From Punica granatum (taxonomy: Eukaryota; Streptophyta; Magnoliopsida; Myrtales; Lythraceae): a DNA stretch of 64,000 bases. Below, piece after piece: positions 11,991 through 21,507 of this stretch (the stretch's first letter is position 1; every line of letters starts with the position of its first letter). Where the stretch lies: contig NC_045127.1 of NCBI RefSeq assembly GCF_007655135.1, positions 25,896,199 through 25,960,198 of the forward strand, read 5' to 3'. The translations under genes and the position numbers were made by a program. Under the pieces are notes generated by a model that was not told the DNA's origin, did no database searches, and saw only the letters and a program-made list of their open reading frames with translations.

Positions 11991-12007
11991 GGTCGCGTCC
12001 CACGACC
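11991..12007 (+). promoter_or_regulatory. Leader hairpin 1 of E1 (candidate RNA packaging or dimerisation element)
   Basis: GGTCG (11991-11995) pairs with CGACC (12003-12007) around the loop CGTCCCA. The equivalent position in E3 (43964-43985) has different arms that still pair, with the same loop end TCCCA. Function is inferred from position only. Confidence 0.6.
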
Positions 12008-12095
12008 GATTTTAGGCAACCCAGGTTAGACAGGGGTTCGAAGTAGGGGTACGGCGCACAGTTCGACTGTCGTTTAGGCCTTGAAAAGAATCCCG

Positions 12096-12129
12096 CCCGA
12101 TTTCAAGGAATTGACACCCTTGAGTCGGG
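12096..12129 (+). promoter_or_regulatory. Leader hairpin 2 of E1
   Basis: CCCGA..TCAAGG (12096-12108) pairs with CCTTGA.TCGGG (12118-12129) around the loop AATTGACAC, with small bulges. The E3 leader carries the same hairpin at 44077-44106. Confidence 0.6.
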
Positions 12130-12406
12130 GGCCTCATCCCTAGGTAGCACGGTCCCTGTAACACTGAACTATGCATCGTGCTATGCTTCCATGCAAGCCT
12201 TCTACCCGACTCCAGCAACAGTCTATCGAGTTGGCCTGCGAGCCACTTGAGTCTTTTCCATTTCAAGAGTGGTATACATGTACCTTGTAATTTTATTAAG
12301 CCATGGGCATTTATTTTTCGCACTCACGCATCATACAGTTTTCAAAATTAGGGTGTCATTCGCATTGATGAGTCCTAAGCTGATCTTCTTTACATCTTGG
12401 TAAGGG

Positions 12407-13897
12407 ATGTCGCATTCGTCTTCCTTTCTACGCCTCGACAGAATCACGCCACCGCTTGAGCAGATCAGTCACATATGGACCAGCCTGCGTCAAATTGATC
12501 GAAACTATATCACTTCCTTCGTTGGAGATGTGCCCATGCTCTCCACACGCCGAGTAGATTGGAATTTCCTAGGAGCAGCTGTGACGTTCTGGGATCCAAC
12601 CCATGCGGTCTTCAACATTCAGGGTACAGAGCTTACGCCTATCATTGAGGAGTATCGGACCCTCATTGGTAGGACTGCTATTTCCCACGGCATTGTGGAG
12701 CCTAACCTCCGTACTACTCGATTGGTTTTAGTCTCGCGCCTACTCAGGGTGCACAGATCTCAACTGCATGCCGAACTTGCATACTCCGAAGGCACTGAGA
12801 TAGTAACCACGAAACTTCTCTGCTTTATCAAATCACAAGCATGCGAGGTTCGAGGGGACATTTTTCAAGCAAACTTATGTCATGCAGTTTTGCTCCTTAT
12901 TTTTGGAACCCTTTTATTCCCTAGCGCAGTCGATCGCATCGACGCAGCTTTGGCTAGCGTCATCCTCCAAGTGGTCGGAGGCCGCGGGTACGAGGTAGCC
13001 CTAGTGGCTGAGACCATTCGGTCGCTCGACCGCGTTACGCGAACAGCTGATCGAAGGTTGAGGGGGTCCCCAATCCTTTTGCAAATTTGGCTACAGAGCC
13101 ACGCAAGCCCCTTTGGCCTCGTGCCCCCAGTTCTGTTTTTCAACCACTCGGAGTCGATCATTTCCCGGTTACTACCTTTAGTGCACGTGGAAGAACGCAA
13201 GGTTTCCGAGTGGATCAAAATTTTTCGTGAAATATCACCCAAGGGCTTTAAGTGGCGTGCCGCGTGGATGCCACCCGGACCCATGGCCCTTAGATGCCAT
13301 GATTTTAACGGAATCCCACTTTTGAGCCATGCGGGATCCACCACTTACTTCCCGTCGCGAGTAATGAGGCAGTTTGGTAGCCTACAGACAGTCCCCGAGG
13401 ACACGGCACGGATTAGGTTCGAACACACTTGGCGGGAGGATTAGACGTCCGTAGATTGCCAAAGTGATATCCAACAGGTCCTATCCGCATGGCGCACTGC
13501 GGTCACAGAGCTACCTTACTTTCCCGAACACCCTACTCAGGATGAACGGGATTTTCGGGCTATGGAAGAGTACATCCTCCGTTTCTACCGACGGAGTTCG
13601 TTAGTACACGAAGATTCCACCGACTCTCCACAACTTGAGGATAGCACACCATATGGGGCACCCTCAACTTCGAGCATCGCCGTCCAAGCGGAACTCACTA
13701 GCCTCAGGTCTGAGAAGGACCGCCTTCGTTGGGAGGTCGCTGAGAAAGATGAGCAACTCATCGATTAGCGCCAGCTTCAAAGGGAGCTCGCCCAAGCACG
13801 CGCCGAGTTACAGAGACGTGATCAGGAGTTGGCACGTGCGAATGCTACCTTGGAGAGGTCCAAGAAGAGGACCCATGGAGGTCCCCACCCATCTTAG
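12407..13897 (+). pseudogene. E1 ORF1, DUF7745 / plant-mobile-domain-like protein with C-terminal coiled coil
   Basis: The only coding relic of E1. It starts ATG at 12407 and is open for 345 codons to a TAG at 13442. The same frame resumes to a second TAG at about 13766 and ends in TAG at 13895-13897, about 497 codons in all. The N-terminal 310 residues contain the hallmarks of the plant DUF7745 / PMD-like family: a VDW..L..A..FWD block (residues about 48-65), a GTELTPIIEEY block (about 74-84), LLIFGTLLFP (about 163-172), a VVGG..YEVALVAETIRSLD block (about 188-210) and a GIPLLSHAGST block (about 302-312). The last 75 codons are Glu/Arg/Leu-rich and look like a coiled coil. E3 carries a homologous copy. 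The role in the element is unknown; self-association or RNA binding is only a guess. Two stops make this copy a pseudogene. Confidence 0.8.
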
Positions 13898-14110
13898 GAT
13901 AGATATCTCCACTAGGCTTTCGCCTGGAATTGGTGTTTTCCGTGGCAATGTTCACTTGTGCCCCGAGCGGGATGGAAGATCGACTTAAGGATTTATTTTC
14001 CAAACTGCATTGTATTTTAAACTCTTTGAATCAATGCGAACGACAGCATTAGCTTTCAAAACCCACGCATTGCATACATTTGATATATTTATTGTCTTGC
14101 GGCTACAACG
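13898..14110 (+). other. E1 spacer after ORF1
   Basis: Short untranslated stretch between ORF1 and the hairpin array. I see no structure in it. Confidence 0.6.
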
Positions 14111-14115
14111 CATTT

Positions 14116-14319
14116 CCGCGCGATAGACAAGTTGTGCCGACCTTCGCGGGTAGACCACTTGCGGTCTTCACCTCTCTATGGCGAGACGTGCTATGACAAG
14201 AGGCCGTCCAGCCCGGCCACCCACCCCGCACGATAGGCGAGTCGTGCCCACTTTAGCGGGCAGGCCAATCGCGGCCTTCACCCTTCCTCCACAGCAAGAC
14301 GAACTGTGGCCCGAGGGCC
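14116..14319 (+). repeat. Array of four paired-hairpin modules in E1
   Basis: Units start near 14118, 14178, 14228 and 14289 and have a hairpin followed by a second one. First hairpins: GCGCGA/TTGTGC (two G.U in RNA), ATGGC/GCTAT, GCACGA/TCGTGC, CCACAG/CTGTGG. Second hairpins: AGACC/GGTCT, GGCC/GGCC, AGGCC/GGCCT, GGCCC/GGGCC. Loops of the first hairpins are similar (GRCRA core) although the arms differ. Units 1 and 3 are 110 bp apart and clearly homologous. Confidence 0.7.
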
Positions 14320-14824
14320 GATCAACCTTCCCAGGCGAAGTTAACCAACACTAACTTCTTCCTAACAGAGAGTGTCACTGTGTGATCGGACGCACGTCCC
14401 TCCGCGTGACCCAGCGCATCTACCAGCGATCGAGCGCGCCTCACACATGTCCAAGCATGTTCACACCAACTCATACATGCCTGCTCAACGTATCAATGCA
14501 TGTCTCTCGGTGTGCTCGCACGACACCTACCAGGCCAGATCGCTTCCCTATACTCTTGCATTGAAATGCTGAACGGTTCATGCTCCTTCATTGTTTTCTT
14601 TTCCCATTGCAGGAAATTCTCAACAAGAAGATAGCCTGAATACTAAGCGACCACAATTGAGACAACAAACGTCTTCCATCCATCCAGCTCCTTGGGATTT
14701 CAACACTAAGTCCCCATCCCTGCTCCATAGAGCAATACCGCAAGCAAATCGGCGTCACTGCATTGCAGCGCCTTGCGCTATTCCTCAGCATTGACCTTTG
14801 CTCTTACATCTCTTGCATTTTCCT

Positions 14825-14965
14825 ATCGAGCATGCATTTACTGCATCGGACCTCAGTTCTGCATTTACTGCTTTCGAGCCTTGGCCCAGCATTTACTGCT
14901 TTTGGGCTTCGGCCCCGCATTTACTGCTTTCAGGTTTTGACGCCTCGCATTTACTGCTTTCAGGC
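14825..14965 (+). repeat. Degenerate short tandem repeat with GCATTTACTGC core
   Basis: GCATTTACTGC (once preceded by AT) recurs five times at roughly 30-bp intervals, interspersed with variable GC-rich text. The same core appears at 27228 in the tail of E4, so it marks the same part of related elements. Confidence 0.75.
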
Positions 14966-15834
14966 TCATCTGAAATCCAAAATCGACTTGGATACAAATT
15001 CATCCAAGCAATACTTCAAGGAGCAAGTCTAATCTTTCCACTACAAAGACAGAAAGTGACAGCTCCACAAACAGAGCATGACCCAACTCTCGATCGCAGA
15101 CCAGCACGGTCATGCCTCCGATCAAAGAATGGCTCTCATCCACCTCCGTTGTGGTCACCGACTAAACACTGGGGCAACACGCGCAGTTTTCTTTAAACTC
15201 TCTGTTGCTTTCATTCAAATGCATTCCCACAAATGGGCTCCCGACATGAACAAATCCTTCAATGGTGCATTAGGACAGTCTCGAAGACGTCCTATCAGTT
15301 CTGTTGGACCTGTTCGACTCACCTGTCCTCGTGGGACCCGGCTTCTCGAGCCTTCCCCAGGACGGCTGCACATGCCTACTCGCAATTAGGGAAAACATGC
15401 TTATGTGACCTCAGTCATGGTCTAACCACTCCAGAGTGGTGATGACTACATTCCCGGAAACAAATGTCATCCACACGCGACACCCCATGGGTCGTGTGCG
15501 GGACAAAAGGGATTTTCCCATGGGTCCACCCCATATTTCTTACCGCATACTCCACCGCACTGTCGCCTAACACACCATCTTCTTTGTCATCTTTTACAGG
15601 GACACGCCAGTCACAGGCGAAGAATGATGCACAGGCTCACGCCTTTCCGAGAACTCCTCTCGAGCCTCCTCCCTTATACTTTGACAGGGAAGGGACTCGG
15701 CACGGAGGTACCCCCTACAAAGCTAAAGACAAAAACAACTGAGCGAGCCTTATGCCATCAACGCAACGATTTCAGTTGACATTGATGACATGAGACGGCC
15801 AGGGGCGATAGTTGCACAAACCGCCCACCACGAG
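14966..15834 (+). other. E1 untranslated DNA, no recognisable content
   Basis: About 870 bp with only short fortuitous frames. I see no domain, repeat or hairpin that I can support. Confidence 0.5.
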
Positions 15835-16130
15835 TCACATCGATGATAAAAGACCAGGGCATTCGCGTTCAACGCTTGCACCGAGACCACCTCGGACATC
15901 ATCCACCCACGAAAAGCATTTCCAAGTGACGTACACTGGGGCATCCCCGGTTGAAGTTCGCACTAGCACAACTTTTCCAAGCGACGTACACTAGGGCATC
16001 CCCGGTTGAAGTTCGTGCCAACACAACCTCGGCAAGCAACGTACACTGGGCCTCCCTGGTTGAAGTTCGCCCCGAGGTCGCCATCGTGGGTCACTCCAGC
16101 AAGTGATGTTGGAACGCTCCTGGTCATTTG
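15835..16130 (+). repeat. 55-bp tandem repeat in E1
   Basis: GTACACT starts at 15931, 15986 and 16041, 55 bp apart, each followed by GGGCATCCCCGGTTGAAGTTCG or a variant. Degenerate units flank it on both sides. Two of the units contain the small palindrome GGGGCATCCCC or a near form. Confidence 0.85.
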
Positions 16131-16689
16131 CGTTAAGTCCAGGTCTCCTCCACAACAAGCATCAAGACAACTTCGGCCACTGATTCCCTAGGGCAAATTT
16201 GTATTTTCCTTCTAGACAATAGGGGAATTCACCTGAAGAGATTGCAAGGGAAAATGACACGAAGTTCAACTTTCGAGTGCACGGGAGTCAAACTTCCAAG
16301 AAAGCCGGTCCTCACAAAATAGGGCTGGCAACACACAACAAGTCTCCACGAGGCGAAGCACACCAAAGTGGCATCGGCGATACAAAATCGAGGAGTTCCA
16401 AACAGAGACACGGGGCACAAAACAAACCCCAGCTGCAAGGAAAAAAAAACAGAGCGAAAAGAAGCGGGAAAAACCCGCCAATGAAGAGGGAGAGAAAAGA
16501 TACAGGAAAAACCTGCCAATGAACAAAACAAGGCACCGCCGAGATTTAAAACTCCGGCGTCGCCAATCCTAAGAAATCAACAAACCCCGACAAAAAGGGG
16601 GAGCAGCAAACACAATTCCTCGACAGAGACATAACACAATGCACTCGAAGGTTGAATCCTTCGAACCCTTCGCCCTTGCAAACTCGAGA
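16131..16689 (+). other. E1 untranslated DNA, no recognisable content
   Basis: Purine-rich on the + strand around 16270-16540, including a run of A at about 16440. Overlapping minus-strand open frames here result from this base bias. Nothing else can be supported. Confidence 0.5.
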
Positions 16690-16880
16690 GATAAAAGAAT
16701 CGAGCCCGCTAGGTCGAAAACCCCTTTAGGGCGGCCTAGGCAAAAGTTAGGGTAAAAGAGAGGCATGACCGAAAATCCTTCGGGGCGGTTGTGGCAAAAG
16801 GAGAGCTCTTCCCCTTTAGGTTGAGAGGTGCGGCCCCGAGGTGGGTGACCGTAGCAAAAGGAGAGTTAAACGAGAGATGG
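16690..16880 (+). repeat. GGCAAAAG-spaced repeats in E1
   Basis: The core (G/A)GCAAAAG occurs at 16739, 16793 and 16853 (spacing 54 and 60), each preceded by a GAAAA..CC..GGGCGG-like segment. E3 has the same series at 60669, 60723 and 60783, again 54 and 60 apart, plus two more units. Confidence 0.75.
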
Positions 16881-18213
16881 ATAAAAAATGACCCCCTGGT
16901 TCCTCACACATCGTGCGGACAAAGGATCCCCAAGGAAAGTGGCCAGGTTATCTTTTTCAACATGATCCTCGATCAGCCCTCCAACACAGCTCAACCATCC
17001 AGCGCGAAGGATTCCTCCTCAAGCATAGTGGGCAAACCGAGCATGCCATCCAAGCAGTTCGGTACAACCTACACAACAGTAGGACGAAGGAATATGGGGG
17101 TACATCTCGCTGCAGGCGTGAACCCGTGTATCCTTTTAGCCTGGGGCAACGTGCTTCCCAAGCTTTCTCTTTCCTCTTTGTCTTTGCTTAACTCCAAACG
17201 GGTCACAACCGCCCTTTAACAGGCTACCACAGAGCCAAAATCCCAGACATTCCTCTCCGGGGTTTAGTCATAACGCTTTGAAAATGGTCCGACCGAGTCC
17301 GACCAAATCTGAACAGAAATCCCCAAGCGGGTTGCAAATGCAGCCGCCCTACTGTACCCTATTGAGAAGGGTTCAAAGCCGACGGGCGCGTCGAACAAAC
17401 GATAGAATTGCTAGGGCATCGTCGGGGAAGTCTCGATATGCCCAATACATAGCTAACGGGAGCCCCTGGAGGCCTCGCATCTAGGCCTCCGAGAACGGGA
17501 CCTTCTTATACTGTCAAAGCAAAAGTCTTCATGGGTTGTTTAGGTGACCCAAAACTGAAGATCTGCGTGTCGCAACAACATTTTCATGCTTACCTGTGTC
17601 CATTACTTGTTAGTATTTCTAACAGGATTTACTAGTAATGTCAGGATCACAGGTACTGCAAACAGCATGAACTACGACAGACTCTAATTCCTAGTTCTAC
17701 GGGATACGTAGGCGCTCTGTCTTAGAGCTCGAGTCTCGCAATACAAGACGCCGACTTTCGGCGAACTTCTTGCAGGTCAAAGCATGACAGCCCAAGCAGC
17801 AGAGCTGGCCTCTGACAAAGCACAATCATTCCTCAGCAGCAAAGTCAGTTTCCGGCAGCCCAATAGGTAACCGCCTAGCGGTGAGCCCGGCTTTCGGCAG
17901 ATCAAACACATCACTGCCACAGAGGTAAGGCTTCAGTGAAATGACTTCGTCCCAGCATCAACGCTTGCCTCCGACAAATCAACGCTCCTTGGAAGATATC
18001 TCCCCAAGATCGATTCATCTCTACTTCATGTGACGGGTGACAATCTCAACCCAAGAGGAGAATCTTCAGAGCAGCACTCCAGGCACTCAGTTGCATCGCA
18101 ATCAGTTGGCAAGTAACGAAGCATTTTGCCACCACATCGATTGTAACACGAACAAGCTCAGTGATGGAGGAAGCACAATGATTCCTTCCACACCTCACAC
18201 AACTCCTCAGCGT
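16881..18213 (+). other. E1 untranslated DNA, no recognisable content
   Basis: About 1.3 kb with short frames only (for example 16791-17219), which have no family motif. A few short GC-rich palindromes, such as CCGC-CTA-GCGG near 17870, are not clearly above chance. Confidence 0.5.
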
Positions 18214-18214
18214 T

Positions 18215-18683
18215 TGCATTTACTTCGTGCACCTTTATTTCTACAATGCACTTTAATTGGCGTGCACCTTCTCAGGATCGCAGTGCGCCTTTATTTCTGC
18301 AATGCACTTTCATTGGTGTGCACCTTCTCAGGATCGCACTGCGCCTTTATTTCCGCAATGCATTTTAATTGGCGTGCACCTTCTCAGGATCGCAGTGCAC
18401 ATTTATTTCTGCAACGCATTTTAATTGGCATGCACCTTCTCAGGATCGCAGTGCACATTTATTTCTGCAATGCACTTTAATTGGCGTGCACCTTCTCAGG
18501 ATCGCAGTGCACCTTTACTTTCGCAATGCATTTTAATTGGCGTGCACCTTCTCAGGATCGCAGTGCACCTTTATTTCCGCAATGCACTTTAATTGGCGTG
18601 CACCTTCTCAAGATCGCAGTGCACATTTATTTCCGCAATGCACTTTAATTGGCGTGCACCTTCTCAGGAACATAGTGCACCTT
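18215..18683 (+). repeat. 56-bp minisatellite in the 3' untranslated region of E1, about 8 copies
   Basis: CTCAGGATCG-type anchors start at 18271, 18327, 18383, 18439, 18495, 18551, 18607 and 18663, exactly 56 bp apart. Unit consensus: TGCACCTTTATTTC, then GCAATGCACTTTAATTGGCG, then TGCACCTTCTCAGGATCGCAG. Open frames across it (18037-18480, 18537-18854) are repeat artefacts. Position just before the 3' LTR fits the hypervariable 3' UTR described for Tat elements. Confidence 0.95.
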
Positions 18684-19052
18684 GCAAACCAGCCGAGCAA
18701 GCGCTCGTGCACCTCGCAAGTCCACCGGGTAGGCGCCTTTGAACCATGCAGTTCATTCGGTATGCGCCCCGTGCATATTGCAAACCCTTCGGGTCAATCC
18801 CGACTTTACTTTCTGCACTGGGGTCAGTCCCCGTCGGGTCAATCCCGACTTTAATTGCCTGTTTTAGCTCTGTTCCGGACTCTACAAGTCTATTGTGTGC
18901 ATCTCAATATATTTCCTTTTTATTAGGTACAATATCCCACATTTCCAAAACAAGAAGGAGAGGGCCATATAGGAAATTCCACCTTCATCATTGCTATCAA
19001 ACTGGGGTGCTTCTGAAGTCTTTGGCTGTATCCTCTACTCGAGCATGCAGTC
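18684..19052 (+). other. E1 3' untranslated region between minisatellite and PPT
   Basis: Contains degenerate CGCAAGTCCACCGGGT-like words resembling the 78-bp repeat of E3, then unique sequence to the PPT. No ORF is supported. Confidence 0.55.
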
Positions 19053-19066
19053 AAAGAGGGGCAAGC
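19053..19066 (+). other. Polypurine tract of E1
   Basis: AAAGAGGGGCAAGC directly precedes TGTCAGCACC. The identical tract precedes the E4 LTR at 27486-27499, and AAAGAGGGGCAGGC precedes the E3 LTR at 62239-62252. Confidence 0.9.
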
Positions 19067-20688
19067 TGTCAGCACCCCATTTTGGCTCACCATTCCAAAC
19101 AACGATATTAGCAATGATCCAAGCCACGACTTGAGCAGAATACAGAAAACGGCTCGGCAGAGCAAAAAATCACTATTCATCCTCAAGTCGGCAAAATTGA
19201 GCAAATGACCCATGGACCTGACAGAAGGACTCCAGGGGCCACCAAAAGGCAACAGAGCGACCAGAGAGCTCAACAATGTCCAAAACCGGCATTTTCAGTA
19301 TATCACACGGACGATACTATTTTCCAATAGTTCGCTCGGTCGTCGGAAGATAGCCAATATTGGACTCCAAAAATCCACTTCAATGCCAAATAGATGAAAA
19401 GTGTCCCCAAAGGCATTTTGCAAATCATCTGCTCTATACAGAACAACTTTCTGTATACAGACAACTTTTCAGTAGAAGTCCAAAAATGCCGGTTTCCTGG
19501 AGAAAAGTTAATTCCAAATATCAGACGCGGCCATGCCCCACCAGCACACAGAGCATGAACAATGCTTCAGATTGTCTCTTGGAAGTCACACAGACACTTC
19601 AAATGACTTCCGAACGGCAAAACTAGCATACCCCTCTTTAGAAGAGCATAGCCGGAGAATGGTCTGATGGAATTACGGCAAACGAAGTTCATACCGCATT
19701 GCCCGGAAAACTCTAGCAGACATTCACAATTGGGCAAAACAGACAGCAAAACCCTTTTCAGTTTCCCGAGTAACCCCCAAGGAGCGGAAATGGTCATTTT
19801 CAGTGGAAATCCATATCCGGAGGTCCTCTTTGGGGAAACTTGACGCCAAATGCTTACGTTACGCAATACTATCCTTCTCAAGGCTCAATGTGGAATTGTC
19901 GGAATAAATCACACGACTCATCTAGACCTCCCGAGCAGTGCTTTAGAGGTCTCAGATACACTTTTCAAGTCCTTGGAGGTTTGATCTCGACAAACAGAGA
20001 TTACGGTAATCTCCGGAGTGCTCAAACAACTCAGAAATCATCTTGAGAAATCCAGTTTCGGCCTCCTAGGACGTCTTCGGCCCCACGTTAGCATTACCGG
20101 CTTAAGGGATAATTGTTCACGTTGTCTGACAATTTATGTCAAAATGACCAGCGTGAGATGCAGACACAAGATATGCTGTCAGAAGCGGACAACTTCGCTC
20201 TGGTCATCTGCAATGAGCAAAACCGGCTTCCGAGCCTCATATGCTTCCGGGGCATTTCTCCATGAAAAATGCCAATCTCAGGCTCATTAAACCCGTTTTC
20301 TCGCGCATATCGACAATTCAACGTTAAATTCTAACCACGAACTTCGAATACGCGACCAATCGAGACCCGAGCTTTCTCCCGGATTCTTCTCTTAGGTCGT
20401 GGGACCCACGGATTAGGCCTAGCCGCCCCATCCTTGCCCTAGGTGTCCTCTCGTTTGTCTTCTTCATCTCCATGAAGATAAGAAGACAACTTGCACACTT
20501 ATCCCCTAAAATATCTAAGTGTTTCATTCTTGCACTCCAACTCCCCATCAATGCTCATTAATGTTTTATCTCTTCTCCATCAATGCCACTTGCAAGAATA
20601 TCTTCTTCCTTCATTAAACAAATTCGGATCTCCTAATCCATGCCCCTTAATTGCACTTTTTTTCACTTAATTGCACTTAAGCATAGCC

Positions 20689-20696
20689 TATATATA
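20689..20696 (+). promoter_or_regulatory. Putative TATA box of E1 3' LTR, start region deleted
   Basis: TATATATA, but only 4 bp separate it from CAAGCACTCTC, against 32 bp in the 5' LTR. The probable initiation region is therefore missing in this copy. Confidence 0.55.
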
Positions 20697-21221
20697 CTTT
20701 CAAGCACTCTCTCTCTAGCATTTCTCACTCTTCAAAAGCTCTCAAACTCCATAGCTAACCGCAGTAAGCTTCAGCCATTTCCAGCAAGCAAAACCAAGCA
20801 AAACCGGGCAAAGTCTTAAGTCGGAATCCCTCCCGGCTTGAATCCAAACTTTACCAAACTTCATATCCCACATGTTTTCGACTCCCTCTACCCATTTCGG
20901 AGCTTAGATTTTAAGTTTGAAGCCTCTAAGCCATAGAACCAGCCTTGAACAAAATCTGGACAGATTTGGTCCTTCTCGGGTCGAAAATGTCAAACCGGGT
21001 TTCAAGCCTTTCCAAGTCGGTTTGAGCTACCAAAACCCGTCAAACACCTCCCCACACAACCCTAGGGTGTCAAGGAGTCAAGAAATCCAAGACAAACCCG
21101 TCGGTTTAACCCCAGGAAGAAGAAACAGCCCGACTGCCCAGTTGGGTCGAAATTTCTGACTGTTTGTACGGTTTTCTTGTAGATCGGGTCGATCCAGGAC
21201 TCTTTTTGAAAACGACCACCA

Positions 21222-21507
21222 CAGTCACCTCCGGGGGTCAGTTAGCAGTCGGGAGCCGTTGGCCTTGCTCAAAAATTCCATCGGGAGCCTCCGTGGCGAC
21301 GTCCGACTCGACTGGTGCCAGACGGGTTCGAATTTCCAGACGTGCTCTGTTTTCCGTGATCTTTGCAGGGCTGTACGGGTCGACCCGATAACTCTGGGAC
21401 CAAGCTACCTCCACAGTCACCTCCGGGGCTTAGTTAGGAGTCAGGAGCCACTGACCTTGCCTCAACATTCCATCGGCAGCCTCCGTGGCGACGTCCGACC
21501 CGACTTG
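21222..21507 (+). repeat. 192-bp repeat in E1 3' LTR, about 1.5 copies
   Basis: The anchor CAGTCACCTCCGGGG occurs at 21222 and 21414, 192 bp apart. One unit fewer than in the 5' LTR. Confidence 0.93.

Larger units (their letters stand above)
11848..12406 (+). other. E1 leader between PBS and ORF1
   Basis: Untranslated 5' leader of about 560 bp. It is alignable with the E3 leader (43833-44416) and contains two conserved hairpins, given separately. No ORF is supported here; an open frame across the LTR/PBS junction at 11701-12046 is fortuitous. Confidence 0.75.

Noticed and set aside
12880..13344. 154-codon minus-strand frame
   Set aside because: Antisense shadow of ORF1 of E1.
16229..16536. 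Overlapping minus-strand frames of 74-100 codons with Phe/Leu/Cys-rich peptides
   Set aside because: Product of the purine-rich + strand; hydrophobic look is compositional.
18215..18683. CRISPR-like regular array
   Set aside because: The whole 56-bp unit is repeated with no unique spacers, and the setting is a plant retrotransposon.
18037..18854. Frames of 147 and 105 codons with repeated peptide
   Set aside because: They are translations of the 56-bp minisatellite; 56 is not divisible by 3, so the frame rotates through the repeats.
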